Source: Hippophae tibetana (lineage: Eukaryota > Streptophyta > Magnoliopsida > Rosales > Elaeagnaceae). From it: a stretch of DNA of 64,000 bases. The notes beneath the pieces were generated by a model. It was given only the letters and a program-made list of their open reading frames with translations. It had not been told where the DNA came from and searched no databases. Shown here piece by piece: positions 23,471 to 35,830 of this stretch (the stretch's first letter is position 1; each line of letters opens with the position of its first letter). The stretch spans positions 10,202,601 through 10,266,600 of the forward strand of contig CM072805.1 of assembly GCA_037013495.1 (NCBI GenBank), read 5' to 3'. The position numbers and the translations under genes are program-made.

Positions 23471-26400
23471 TATATGTTTCAACCATTTATTGATATGAAG
23501 TCAATTTATGGTTGAAAAAGGTCCATAATCATGAATTTAACATTACACAATTGGGATTTAGAAGATTCAACCTTAACATACTAATATGATAAAATTGAAC
23601 ACACCGTATTGTTAATATTAGTTCATTTGAATGGTCCATATTTGAGTGAAATTAAAATAAATATAGTATATGTAAATATAAACGTTAGTTTCTATTATTA
23701 TCAAATAAATAGTCGATCTATCTTTGAAAAAATTCGATAGCGATAATTTTACCATTAAATAATTGAGTTAAATTAAACCTAAGGTTAAAAAATTGAATTA
23801 AATAATACAAATGCAAATATGCACCTTATATGTTTCAACCATTTATTGATATGAAGTCAATTTATGGTTGAGAAAAGTCCATAATCATGAATTTAACATT
23901 ACACAATTGGGATTTAGAAGATTCGACCTTAACATACTGATATGACAAAATTGAATACACAGTATTGTTAATATTAGTTCATTTGAATTGTCCATATTTG
24001 AGTCAAATTCAAATAAATATAGTATATGTAAATATAAACGTTAGTTTCTATTATTATCAAATAAATAGTCGATCTATCTTTGAAAAAATTCGATAGCTAT
24101 AATTTTACCATTAAATAATTGAGTTAAATTAAACCTAAGGTTAAAAAATTGAATTAAATAATGCAAATGCAAATATGCACCTTATATGTTTCAACCATTT
24201 ATTGATATGAAGTCAATTTATGGTTGAGAAAAGTCCATAATCATGAATTTAACATTACACAATTGGGAATTAGGAGATTCGACCTTAAGATACTGATATG
24301 ACAAAATTGAATACACCGTATTGTAAATATTAGTTCATTTGAAGGGTACATATTTGACTCAAATTCAAATAAATATAGTATATGTAAATATACACCTCAA
24401 TTTCTATTCTTATCAAATAAATAGTCTATCTATGGTTGACAAAAATCGATAACCATTATTTTAACATTAAACAATTGAGATAAAGTAAATCTAACGTTAA
24501 AATATTGAATTAAATATTAAAAATGCAAATATGCCCCTTATAATTTCAACCATTGATTGATATGAGGTAAATTTGTGGTTGAGAAAAGTCCATAATCATG
24601 AATTTAACATTACACAATTGGGATTTAGAAGATTCGACCTTAACATACTGATATGACAAAATTGAATACACAGTATTGTTAATATTAGTTCATTTGAATT
24701 GTCCATATTTGAGTCAAATTCAAATAAATATAGTATATGTAAATATAAACGTTAGTTTCTATTATTATCAAATAAATAGTCGATCTATCATTGAAAAAAT
24801 TCGATAGCTATAATTTTACCATTAAATAATTGAGTTAAATTAAACCTAAGGTTAAAAAATTGAATTAAATAATGAAAATGCAAATATGCACCTTATATGT
24901 TTCAACCATTTATTGATATGAAGTCAATTTATGGTTGAAAAAAGTCCATAATCATGAATTTAACATTACACAATTGGGATTTAGAAGATTCAACCTTAAC
25001 ATACTAATATGATAAAATTGAACACACCGTATTGTTAATATTAGTTCATTTGAATGGTCCATATTTGAGTGAAATTAAAATAAATATAGTATATGTAAAT
25101 ATAAACGTTAGTTTCTATTATTATCAAATAAATAGTCGATCTATCTTTGAAAAAATTCGATAGCTATAATTTTACCATTAAATAATTGAGTTAAATTAAA
25201 CCTAAGGTTAAAAAATTGAATTAAATAATACAAATGCAAATATGCACCTTATATGTTTCAACCATTTATTGATATGAAGTCAATTTATGGTTGAGAAAAG
25301 TCCATAATCATGAATTTAACATTACACAATTGGGATTTAGAAGATTCGACCTTAACATACTGATATGACAAAATTGAATACACAGTATTGTTAATATTAG
25401 TTCATTTGAATTGCCATATTTGAGTCAAATTCAAATAAATATAGTATATGTAAATATAAAGGTTAGTTTCTATTATTATCAAATAAATAGTCGATCTATC
25501 TTTGAAAAAATTCGATAGCTATAATTTTACCATTAAATAATTGAGTTAAATTAAACCTAAGGTTAAAAAATTGAATTAAATAATGCAAATGCAAATATGC
25601 ACCTTATATGTTTCAACCATTTATTGATATGAAGTCAATTTATGGTTGAGAAAAGTCCATAATCATGAATTTAACATTACACAATTGGGAATTAGGAGAT
25701 TCGACCTTAAGATACTGATATGACAAAATTGAATACACCGTATTGTTAATATTAGTTCATTTGAAGGGTACATATTTGACTCAAATTCAAATAAATATAG
25801 TATATGTAAATATACACCTCAATTTCTATTCTTATCAAATAAATAGTCTATCTATGGTTGACAAAAATCGATAACCATTATTTTAACATTAAACAATTGA
25901 GATAAAGTAAATCTAACGTTAAAATATTGAATTAAATATTAAAAATGCAAATATGCCCCTTATAATTTCAACCATTGATTGATATGAGGTAAATTTGTGG
26001 TTGAGAAAAGTCCATAATCATGAATTTAACATTACACAATTGGGATTTAGAAGATTCGACCTTAACATACTGATATGACAAAATTGAATACACAGTATTG
26101 TTAATATTAGTTCATTTGAATTGTCCATATTTGAGTCAAATTCAAATAAATATAGTATATGTAAATATAAACGTTAGTTTCTATTATTATCAAATAAATA
26201 GTCGATCTATCATTGAAAAAATTCGATAGCTATAATTTTACCATTAAATAATTGAGTTAAATTAAACCTAAGGTTAAAAAATTGAATTAAATAATGCAAA
26301 TGCAAATATGCACCTTATATGTTTCAACCATTTATTGATATGAAGTCAATTTATGGTTGAAAAAAGTCCTTAATCATGAATTTAACATTACACAATTGGG

Positions 26401-27080
26401 ATTTAGAAGATTCAACCTTAACATACTAATATGATAAAATTGAACACACCGTATTGTTAATATTAGTTCATTTGAATGGTCCATATTTGAGTGAAATTAA
26501 AATAAATATAGTATATGTAAATATAAACGTTAGTTTCTATTATTATCAAATAAATAGTCGATCTATCTTTGAAAAAATTCGATAGCTATAATTTTACCAT
26601 TAAATAATTGAGTTAAATTAAACCTAAGGTTAAAAAATTGAATTAAATAATGCAAATGCAAATATGCACCTTATATGTTTCAACCATTTATTGATATGAA
26701 GTCAATTTATGGTTGAGAAAAGTCCATAATCATGAATTTAACATTACACAATTGGGAATTAGGAGATTCGACCTTAAGATACTGATATGACAAAATTGAA
26801 TACACCGTATTGTTAATATTAGTTCATTTGAAGGGTACATATTTGACTCAAATTCAAATAAATATAGTATATGTAAATATACACCTCAATTTCTATTCTT
26901 ATCAAATAAATAGTCTATCTATGGTTGACAAAAATCGATAACCATTATTTTAACATTAAACAATTGAGATAAAGTAAATCTAACGTTAAAATATTGAATT
27001 AAATATTAAAAATGCAAATATGCCCCTTATAATTTCAACCATTGATTGATATGAGGTAAATTTGTGGTTGAGAAAAGTCC
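23471..27080. repeat. 4-monomer higher-order repeat, 1,423 bp
   Basis: The ordered set is: GATTCAACC with AAATTAAAAT; CACAGTATTG with GAGTCAAATTC; GGGAATTAGGAG with GAAGGGTAC; and GATATGAGGTAAATTTGTGG with CATTGAAAAAATTCG. GATTCAACC falls at 23,565, 24,988 and 26,410 (steps of 1,423 and 1,422), after 22,142 (a further 1,423). The final turn, from 26,410, lacks the CACAGTATTG member, so only three monomers separate it from the next block. One copy has a 1-bp loss (GAATTGCCATATT near 25,411). The word AAGTCCTTAATC at about 26,363 tags the last turn and lets its later copies at 30,987 and 33,121 be followed. Confidence 0.8.
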
Positions 27081-29062
27081 ATAATCATAAATTTAACATT
27101 ACACAATTGAGATTTAGAAGATTCGACCTTAACATACTAATATGATAAAATTGAATACACCGTATTGTTAATATTAGTTCATTTGAATGGTCCATATTTG
27201 AGTCAAATTCAAATAAATATAGTATATGTAAATATACACGTTAGTTTCTATTATTATCAAATAAATAGTTGATCTATCATTGAAAAAATTCGATAACTAT
27301 AATTTTAACATTAAATAATTGAGATAAAGTAAATCTAAGGTTAAAAAATTGAATTAAATAATACAAATGCAAATATGCACCTTATATGTTTCAACCATTT
27401 ATTGATATGAAGTCAATTTATGGTTGAGAAAAGTCCATAATCATGAATTTAACATTACAGAATTGGGATTTAGAAGATTCGACCTTAACATACTAATATG
27501 ATAAAATTGAATACACCGTATTGTTAATATTAGTTCATTTGAATGGTCCATATTTGACTCAAATTCAAATAAATATAGTATATGTAAATATAAACGTTAG
27601 TTTCTATTATTATCAAATAATTAGTCGATCTATCTTTGAAACAATTCGATAGCCATAATTTTAACATTAAATAATTGAGATAAAGTAAATCTAAGGTTAA
27701 AAATTGAATTAAATAATACAAATGCAAATATGCACCTTATATGTTTCAACCATTTATTGATATGAAGTCAATTTATGGTTGAGAAAAGTCCATAATCATG
27801 AATTTAACATTACAGAATTGGGATTTAGAAGATTCGACCTTAACATACTAATATGATAAAATTGAATACACCGTATTGTTAATATTAGTTCATTTGAATG
27901 GTCCATATTTGACTCAAATTCAAATAAATATAGTATATGTAAATATAAACGTTAGTTTCTATTATTATCAAATAATTAGTCGATCTATCTTTGAAACAAT
28001 TCGATAGCCATAATTTTAACATTAAATAATTGAGATAAATTAATCCTAAGGTTAAAAAATTGAATTAAATAATACAAATGCAAATATGCACCTTATATGT
28101 TTCAACCATTTATTGATATGAAGTCAATTTATGGTTGAGAAAAGTCCATAATCATGAATTTAACATTACAGAATTGGGATTTAGAAGATTCGACCTTAAC
28201 ATACTAATATCATAAAATTGAATACACTGTATTGTTAATATTAGTTCATTTGAATGGTCCATATTTGACTCAAATTCAAATAAATATAGTATATGTAAAT
28301 ATAAACGTTAGTTTCTATTATTATCAAATAATTAGTCGATCTATCTTTGAAACAATTCGATAGCCATAATTTTAACATTAAATAATTGAGATAAATTAAT
28401 CCTAAGGTTAAAAAATTGAATTAAATAATACAAATGCAAATATGCACCTTATATGTTTCAACCATTTATTGATATGAAGTCAATTAATCGTTGAGAAAAG
28501 TCCATAATCATGAATTTAACATTACACAATTGGGATTTAGAAGTTTCGACCTTAACATACTGATATGACAAAATTGAATACACCGTATTGTTAATATTAG
28601 TTCATTTCAATGGTCCATATTTGACTCAAATTCAAATAAATATAGTATATGTAAATATAAACGTTAGTTTCTATTATTATCAAATAATTAGTCGATCTAT
28701 CTTTGAAACAATTCGATAGCCATAATTTTAACATTAAATAATTGAGATAAATTAATCCTAAGGTTAAAAAATTGAATTAAATAATACAAATGCAAATATG
28801 CACCATATATGTTTCAACCATTTATTGATATGAAGTCAATTTATGGTTGAGAAAAGTCCATAATCATGAATTTAACATTACACAATTGGGATTGAGAAGA
28901 TTCGACCTTAACATACTAATAAGATAAAATTGAATACACCGTATTGTTAATATTAGTTCATTTGAATGGTCCATATTTGACTCAAATTCAAATAAATATA
29001 GTATATGTAAATATACACCTCAATTTCTATTCTTATCAAATAAATAGTCTATCTATGGTTGG
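27081..29062. repeat. Run of similar ACAGAATTGGG-type monomers (copy 1 of three)
   Basis: Begins with a monomer carrying AATCATAAATTTAAC and CAATTGAGATTTAG, then from 27,383 holds four consecutive units of nearly the same type (ATAATTAGTCG, GAAACAATTCGATAGCC, mostly ACAGAATTGGG). Each has a tag: GGTTAAAAATTG with one A fewer near 27,694; ACTAATATCAT with CACTGTATTG near 28,203; CAATTAATCG with GAAGTTTCG and CATTTCAATGG; then CACCATATATG with AATAAGATAAAA. It ends in GGTTGGCAAAAATCG near 29,059. The whole tagged series is repeated at 33,839-35,830 (shift 6,758) and in shortened form near 39,175-40,800. A 65-codon minus-strand open frame at 27,530-27,727 is a reading-frame accident of this sequence. 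Confidence 0.8.
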
Positions 29063-31828
29063 CAAAAATCGATAACCATTATTTTAACATTAAACAATTG
29101 AGATAAAGTAAATCTAACGTTAAAATATTGAATTAAATATTAAAAATGCAAATATGCCCCTTATAATTTCAACCATTGATTGATATGAGGTAAATTTGTG
29201 GTTGAGAAAAGTCCATAATCATGAATTTAACATTACACAATTGGGATTTAGAAGATTCGACCTTAACATACTGATATGACAAAATTGAATACACAGTATT
29301 GTTAATATTAGTTCATTTGAATTGTCCATATTTGAGTCAAATTCAAATAAATATAGTATATGTAAATATAAACGTTAGTTTCTATTATTATCAAATAAAT
29401 AGTCGATCTATCATTGAAAAAATTCGATAGCTATAATTTTACCATTAAATAATTGAGTTAAATTAAACCTAAGGTTAAAAAATTGAATTAAATAATGAAA
29501 ATGCAAATATGCACCTTATATGTTTCAACCATTTATTGATATGAAGTCAATTTATGGTTGAAAAAAGTCCATAATCATGAATTTAACATTACACAATTGG
29601 GATTTAGAAGATTCAACCTTAACATACTAATATGATAAAATTGAACACACCGTATTGTTAATATTAGTTCATTTGAATGGTCCATATTTGAGTGAAATTA
29701 AAATAAATATAGTATATGTAAATATAAACGTTAGTTTCTATTATTATCAAATAAATAGTCGATCTATCTTTGAAAAAATTCGATAGCTATAATTTTACCA
29801 TTAAATAATTGAGTTAAATTAAACCTAAGGTTAAAAAATTGAATTAAATAATACAAATGCAAATATGCACCTTATATGTTTCAACCATTTATTGATATGA
29901 AGTCAATTTATGGTTGAGAAAAGTCCATAATCATGAATTTAACATTACACAATTGGGATTTAGAAGATTCGACCTTAACATACTGATATGACAAAATTGA
30001 ATACACAGTATTGTTAATATTAGTTCATTTGAATTGTCCATATTTGAGTCAAATTCAAATAAATATAGTATATGTAAATATAAAGGTTAGTTTCTATTAT
30101 TATCAAATAAATAGTCGATCTATCTTTGAAAAAATTCGATAGCTATAATTTTACCATTAAATAATTGAGTTAAATTAAACCTAAGGTTAAAAAATTGAAT
30201 TAAATAATGCAAATGCAAATATGCACCTTATATGTTTCAACCATTTATTGATATGAAGTCAATTTATGGTTGAGAAAAGTCCATAATCATGAATTTAACA
30301 TTACACAATTGGGAATTAGGAGATTCGACCTTAAGATACTGATATGACAAAATTGAATACACCGTATTGTTAATATTAGTTCATTTGAAGGGTACATATT
30401 TGACTCAAATTCAAATAAATATAGTATATGTAAATATACACCTCAATTTCTATTCTTATCAAATAAATAGTCTATCTATGGTTGACAAAAATCGATAACC
30501 ATTATTTTAACATTAAACAATTGAGATAAAGTAAATCTAACGTTAAAATATTGAATTAAATATTAAAAATGCAAATATGCCCCTTATAATTTCAACCATT
30601 GATTGATATGAGGTAAATTTGTGGTTGAGAAAAGTCCATAATCATGAATTTAACATTACACAATTGGGATTTAGAAGATTCGACCTTAACATACTGATAT
30701 GACAAAATTGAATACACAGTATTGTTAATATTAGTTCATTTGAATTGTCCATATTTGAGTCAAATTCAAATAAATATAGTATATGTAAATATAAACGTTA
30801 GTTTCTATTATTATCAAATAAATAGTCGATCTATCATTGAAAAAATTCGATAGCTATAATTTTACCATTAAATAATTGAGTTAAATTAAACCTAAGGTTA
30901 AAAAATTGAATTAAATAATGCAAATGCAAATATGCACCTTATATGTTTCAACCATTTATTGATATGAAGTCAATTTATGGTTGAAAAAAGTCCTTAATCA
31001 TGAATTTAACATTACACAATTGGGATTTAGAAGATTCAACCTTAACATACTAATATGATAAAATTGAACACACCGTATTGTTAATATTAGTTCATTTGAA
31101 TGGTCCATATTTGAGTGAAATTAAAATAAATATAGTATATGTAAATATAAACGTTAGTTTCTATTATTATCAAATAAATAGTCGATCTATCTTTGAAAAA
31201 ATTCGATAGCTATAATTTTACCATTAAATAATTGAGTTAAATTAAACCTAAGGTTAAAAAATTGAATTAAATAATGCAAATGCAAATATGCACCTTATAT
31301 GTTTCAACCATTTATTGATATGAAGTCAATTTATGGTTGAGAAAAGTCCATAATCATGAATTTAACATTACACAATTGGGAATTAGGAGATTCGACCTTA
31401 AGATACTGATATGACAAAATTGAATACACCGTATTGTTAATATTAGTTCATTTGAAGGGTACATATTTGACTCAAATTCAAATAAATATAGTATATGTAA
31501 ATATACACCTCAATTTCTATTCTTATCAAATAAATAGTCTATCTATGGTTGACAAAAATCGATAACCATTATTTTAACATTAAACAATTGAGATAAAGTA
31601 AATCTAACGTTAAAATATTGAATTAAATATTAAAAATGCAAATATGCCCCTTATAATTTCAACCATTGATTGATATGAGGTAAATTTGTGGTTGAGAAAA
31701 GTCCATAATCATAAATTTAACATTACACAATTGAGATTTAGAAGATTCGACCTTAACATACTAATATGATAAAATTGAATACACCGTATTGTTAATATTA
31801 GTTCATTTGAATGGTCCATATTTGAGTC
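29063..31828. repeat. 13-monomer duplication of 24,440-27,205
   Basis: Matches the 24.4-27.2 kb segment at a shift of 4,623-4,624 bp (the change of one comes from the 1-bp loss near 25,411). Shared tags are AATGAAAATGC (24,872 and 29,495), the AAAGGTTAG variant, and AAGTCCTTAATC (26,363 and 30,987). The left junction is sharp: GGTTGGCAAAAATCGATA comes from the preceding block and ACCATTATTTTAAC from the 4-monomer repeat, so the switch lies within 29,063-29,074. The right end is a second switch at 31,829-31,833. Confidence 0.8.
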
Positions 31829-33838
31829 AAATTAAAATAAATATAGTATATGTAAATATAAACGTTAGTTTCTATTATTATCAAATAAATAGTCGATCTA
31901 TCTTTGAAAAAATTCGATAGCTATAATTTTACCATTAAATAATTGAGTTAAATTAAACCTAAGGTTAAAAAATTGAATTAAATAATACAAATGCAAATAT
32001 GCACCTTATATGTTTCAACCATTTATTGATATGAAGTCAATTTATGGTTGAGAAAAGTCCATAATCATGAATTTAACATTACACAATTGGGATTTAGAAG
32101 ATTCGACCTTAACATACTGATATGACAAAATTGAATACACAGTATTGTTAATATTAGTTCATTTGAATTGTCCATATTTGAGTCAAATTCAAATAAATAT
32201 AGTATATGTAAATATAAAGGTTAGTTTCTATTATTATCAAATAAATAGTCGATCTATCTTTGAAAAAATTCGATAGCTATAATTTTACCATTAAATAATT
32301 GAGTTAAATTAAACCTAAGGTTAAAAAATTGAATTAAATAATGCAAATGCAAATATGCACCTTATATGTTTCAACCATTTATTGATATGAAGTCAATTTA
32401 TGGTTGAGAAAAGTCCATAATCATGAATTTAACATTACACAATTGGGAATTAGGAGATTCGACCTTAAGATACTGATATGACAAAATTGAATACACCGTA
32501 TTGTTAATATTAGTTCATTTGAAGGGTACATATTTGACTCAAATTCAAATAAATATAGTATATGTAAATATACACCTCAATTTCTATTCTTATCAAATAA
32601 ATAGTCTATCTATGGTTGACAAAAATCGATAACCATTATTTTAACATTAAACAATTGAGATAAAGTAAATCTAACGTTAAAATATTGAATTAAATATTAA
32701 AAATGCAAATATGCCCCTTATAATTTCAACCATTGATTGATATGAGGTAAATTTGTGGTTGAGAAAAGTCCATAATCATGAATTTAACATTACACAATTG
32801 GGATTTAGAAGATTCGACCTTAACATACTGATATGACAAAATTGAATACACAGTATTGTTAATATTAGTTCATTTGAATTGTCCATATTTGAGTCAAATT
32901 CAAATAAATATAGTATATGTAAATATAAACGTTAGTTTCTATTATTATCAAATAAATAGTCGATCTATCATTGAAAAAATTCGATAGCTATAATTTTACC
33001 ATTAAATAATTGAGTTAAATTAAACCTAAGGTTAAAAAATTGAATTAAATAATGCAAATGCAAATATGCACCTTATATGTTTCAACCATTTATTGATATG
33101 AAGTCAATTTATGGTTGAAAAAAGTCCTTAATCATGAATTTAACATTACACAATTGGGATTTAGAAGATTCAACCTTAACATACTAATATGATAAAATTG
33201 AACACACCGTATTGTTAATATTAGTTCATTTGAATGGTCCATATTTGAGTGAAATTAAAATAAATATAGTATATGTAAATATAAACGTTAGTTTCTATTA
33301 TTATCAAATAAATAGTCGATCTATCTTTGAAAAAATTCGATAGCTATAATTTTACCATTAAATAATTGAGTTAAATTAAACCTAAGGTTAAAAAATTGAA
33401 TTAAATAATGCAAATGCAAATATGCACCTTATATGTTTCAACCATTTATTGATATGAAGTCAATTTATGGTTGAGAAAAGTCCATAATCATGAATTTAAC
33501 ATTACACAATTGGGAATTAGGAGATTCGACCTTAAGATACTGATATGACAAAATTGAATACACCGTATTGTTAATATTAGTTCATTTGAAGGGTACATAT
33601 TTGACTCAAATTCAAATAAATATAGTATATGTAAATATACACCTCAATTTCTATTCTTATCAAATAAATAGTCTATCTATGGTTGACAAAAATCGATAAC
33701 CATTATTTTAACATTAAACAATTGAGATAAAGTAAATCTAACGTTAAAATATTGAATTAAATATTAAAAATGCAAATATGCCCCTTATAATTTCAACCAT
33801 TGATTGATATGAGGTAAATTTGTGGTTGAGAAAAGTCC
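31829..33838. repeat. 6-monomer internal duplication (2,134 bp) of 29,700-31,704
   Basis: At the left edge a monomer reads GAGTCAAATTAAAATAAA. One parent type has GAGTCAAATTCAAATAAA and the other GAGTGAAATTAAAATAAA, so the exchange lies in the five shared bases 31,829-31,833. From there the sequence follows 29,700 onward at a shift of exactly 2,134 bp, including AAGTCCTTAATC (30,987 to 33,121), GATTCAACC (31,034 to 33,168) and AATCATAAATTT (31,705 to 33,839). This duplication explains why the next block is displaced by 6,758 bp, which is 4,624 plus 2,134. Confidence 0.85.
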
Positions 33839-35830
33839 ATAATCATAAATTTAACATTACACAATTGAGATTTAGAAGATTCGACCTTAACATACTAATA
33901 TGATAAAATTGAATACACCGTATTGTTAATATTAGTTCATTTGAATGGTCCATATTTGAGTCAAATTCAAATAAATATAGTATATGTAAATATACACGTT
34001 AGTTTCTATTATTATCAAATAAATAGTTGATCTATCATTGAAAAAATTCGATAACTATAATTTTAACATTAAATAATTGAGATAAAGTAAATCTAAGGTT
34101 AAAAAATTGAATTAAATAATACAAATGCAAATATGCACCTTATATGTTTCAACCATTTATTGATATGAAGTCAATTTATGGTTGAGAAAAGTCCATAATC
34201 ATGAATTTAACATTACAGAATTGGGATTTAGAAGATTCGACCTTAACATACTAATATGATAAAATTGAATACACCGTATTGTTAATATTAGTTCATTTGA
34301 ATGGTCCATATTTGACTCAAATTCAAATAAATATAGTATATGTAAATATAAACGTTAGTTTCTATTATTATCAAATAATTAGTCGATCTATCTTTGAAAC
34401 AATTCGATAGCCATAATTTTAACATTAAATAATTGAGATAAAGTAAATCTAAGGTTAAAAAATTGAATTAAATAATACAAATGCAAATATGCACCTTATA
34501 TGTTTCAACCATTTATTGATATGAAGTCAATTTATGGTTGAGAAAAGTCCATAATCATGAATTTAACATTACAGAATTGGGATTTAGAAGATTCGACCTT
34601 AACATACTAATATGATAAAATTGAATACACCGTATTGTTAATATTAGTTCATTTGAATGGTCCATATTTGACTCAAATTCAAATAAATATAGTATATGTA
34701 AATATAAACGTTAGTTTCTATTATTATCAAATAATTAGTCGATCTATCTTTGAAACAATTCGATAGCCATAATTTTAACATTAAATAATTGAGATAAATT
34801 AATCCTAAGGTTAAAAAATTGAATTAAATAATACAAATGCAAATATGCACCTTATATGTTTCAACCATTTATTGATATGAAGTCAATTTATGGTTGAGAA
34901 AAGTCCATAATCATGAATTTAACATTACAGAATTGGGATTTAGAAGATTCGACCTTAACATACTAATATCATAAAATTGAATACACTGTATTGTTAATAT
35001 TAGTTCATTTGAATGGTCCATATTTGACTCAAATTCAAATAAATATAGTATATGTAAATATAAACGTTAGTTTCTATTATTATCAAATAATTAGTCGATC
35101 TATCTTTGAAACAATTCGATAGCCATAATTTTAACATTAAATAATTGAGATAAATTAATCCTAAGGTTAAAAAATTGAATTAAATAATACAAATGCAAAT
35201 ATGCACCTTATATGTTTCAACCATTTATTGATATGAAGTCAATTAATCGTTGAGAAAAGTCCATAATCATGAATTTAACATTACACAATTGGGATTTAGA
35301 AGTTTCGACCTTAACATACTGATATGACAAAATTGAATACACCGTATTGTTAATATTAGTTCATTTCAATGGTCCATATTTGACTCAAATTCAAATAAAT
35401 ATAGTATATGTAAATATAAACGTTAGTTTCTATTATTATCAAATAATTAGTCGATCTATCTTTGAAACAATTCGATAGCCATAATTTTAACATTAAATAA
35501 TTGAGATAAATTAATCCTAAGGTTAAAAAATTGAATTAAATAATACAAATGCAAATATGCACCATATATGTTTCAACCATTTATTGATATGAAGTCAATT
35601 TATGGTTGAGAAAAGTCCATAATCATGAATTTAACATTACACAATTGGGATTGAGAAGATTCGACCTTAACATACTAATAAGATAAAATTGAATACACCG
35701 TATTGTTAATATTAGTTCATTTGAATGGTCCATATTTGACTCAAATTCAAATAAATATAGTATATGTAAATATACACCTCAATTTCTATTCTTATCAAAT
35801 AAATAGTCTATCTATGGTTGGCAAAAATCG
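33839..35830. repeat. ACAGAATTGGG-type run, copy 2
   Basis: Near-identical copy of 27,081-29,062 at a shift of 6,758-6,759 bp. The one-base change is the A-run indel near 27,694. All tags are present in order: ACTAATATCAT with CACTGTATTG, CAATTAATCG with GAAGTTTCG, CATTTCAATGG, CACCATATATG, AATAAGATAAAA and GGTTGGCAAAA. After GGTTGGCAAAAATCGATA this copy continues with GCCATAATTTTAAC, whereas the first continues with ACCATTATT. This copy therefore keeps the longer, probably older, right flank. Confidence 0.8.

Noticed and set aside
27530-27727. 65-codon minus-strand open reading frame
   Set aside because: Created by a 1-base loss in the A run near 27,694 that changes frame at the monomer end. 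Neighbouring near-identical monomers lack it.
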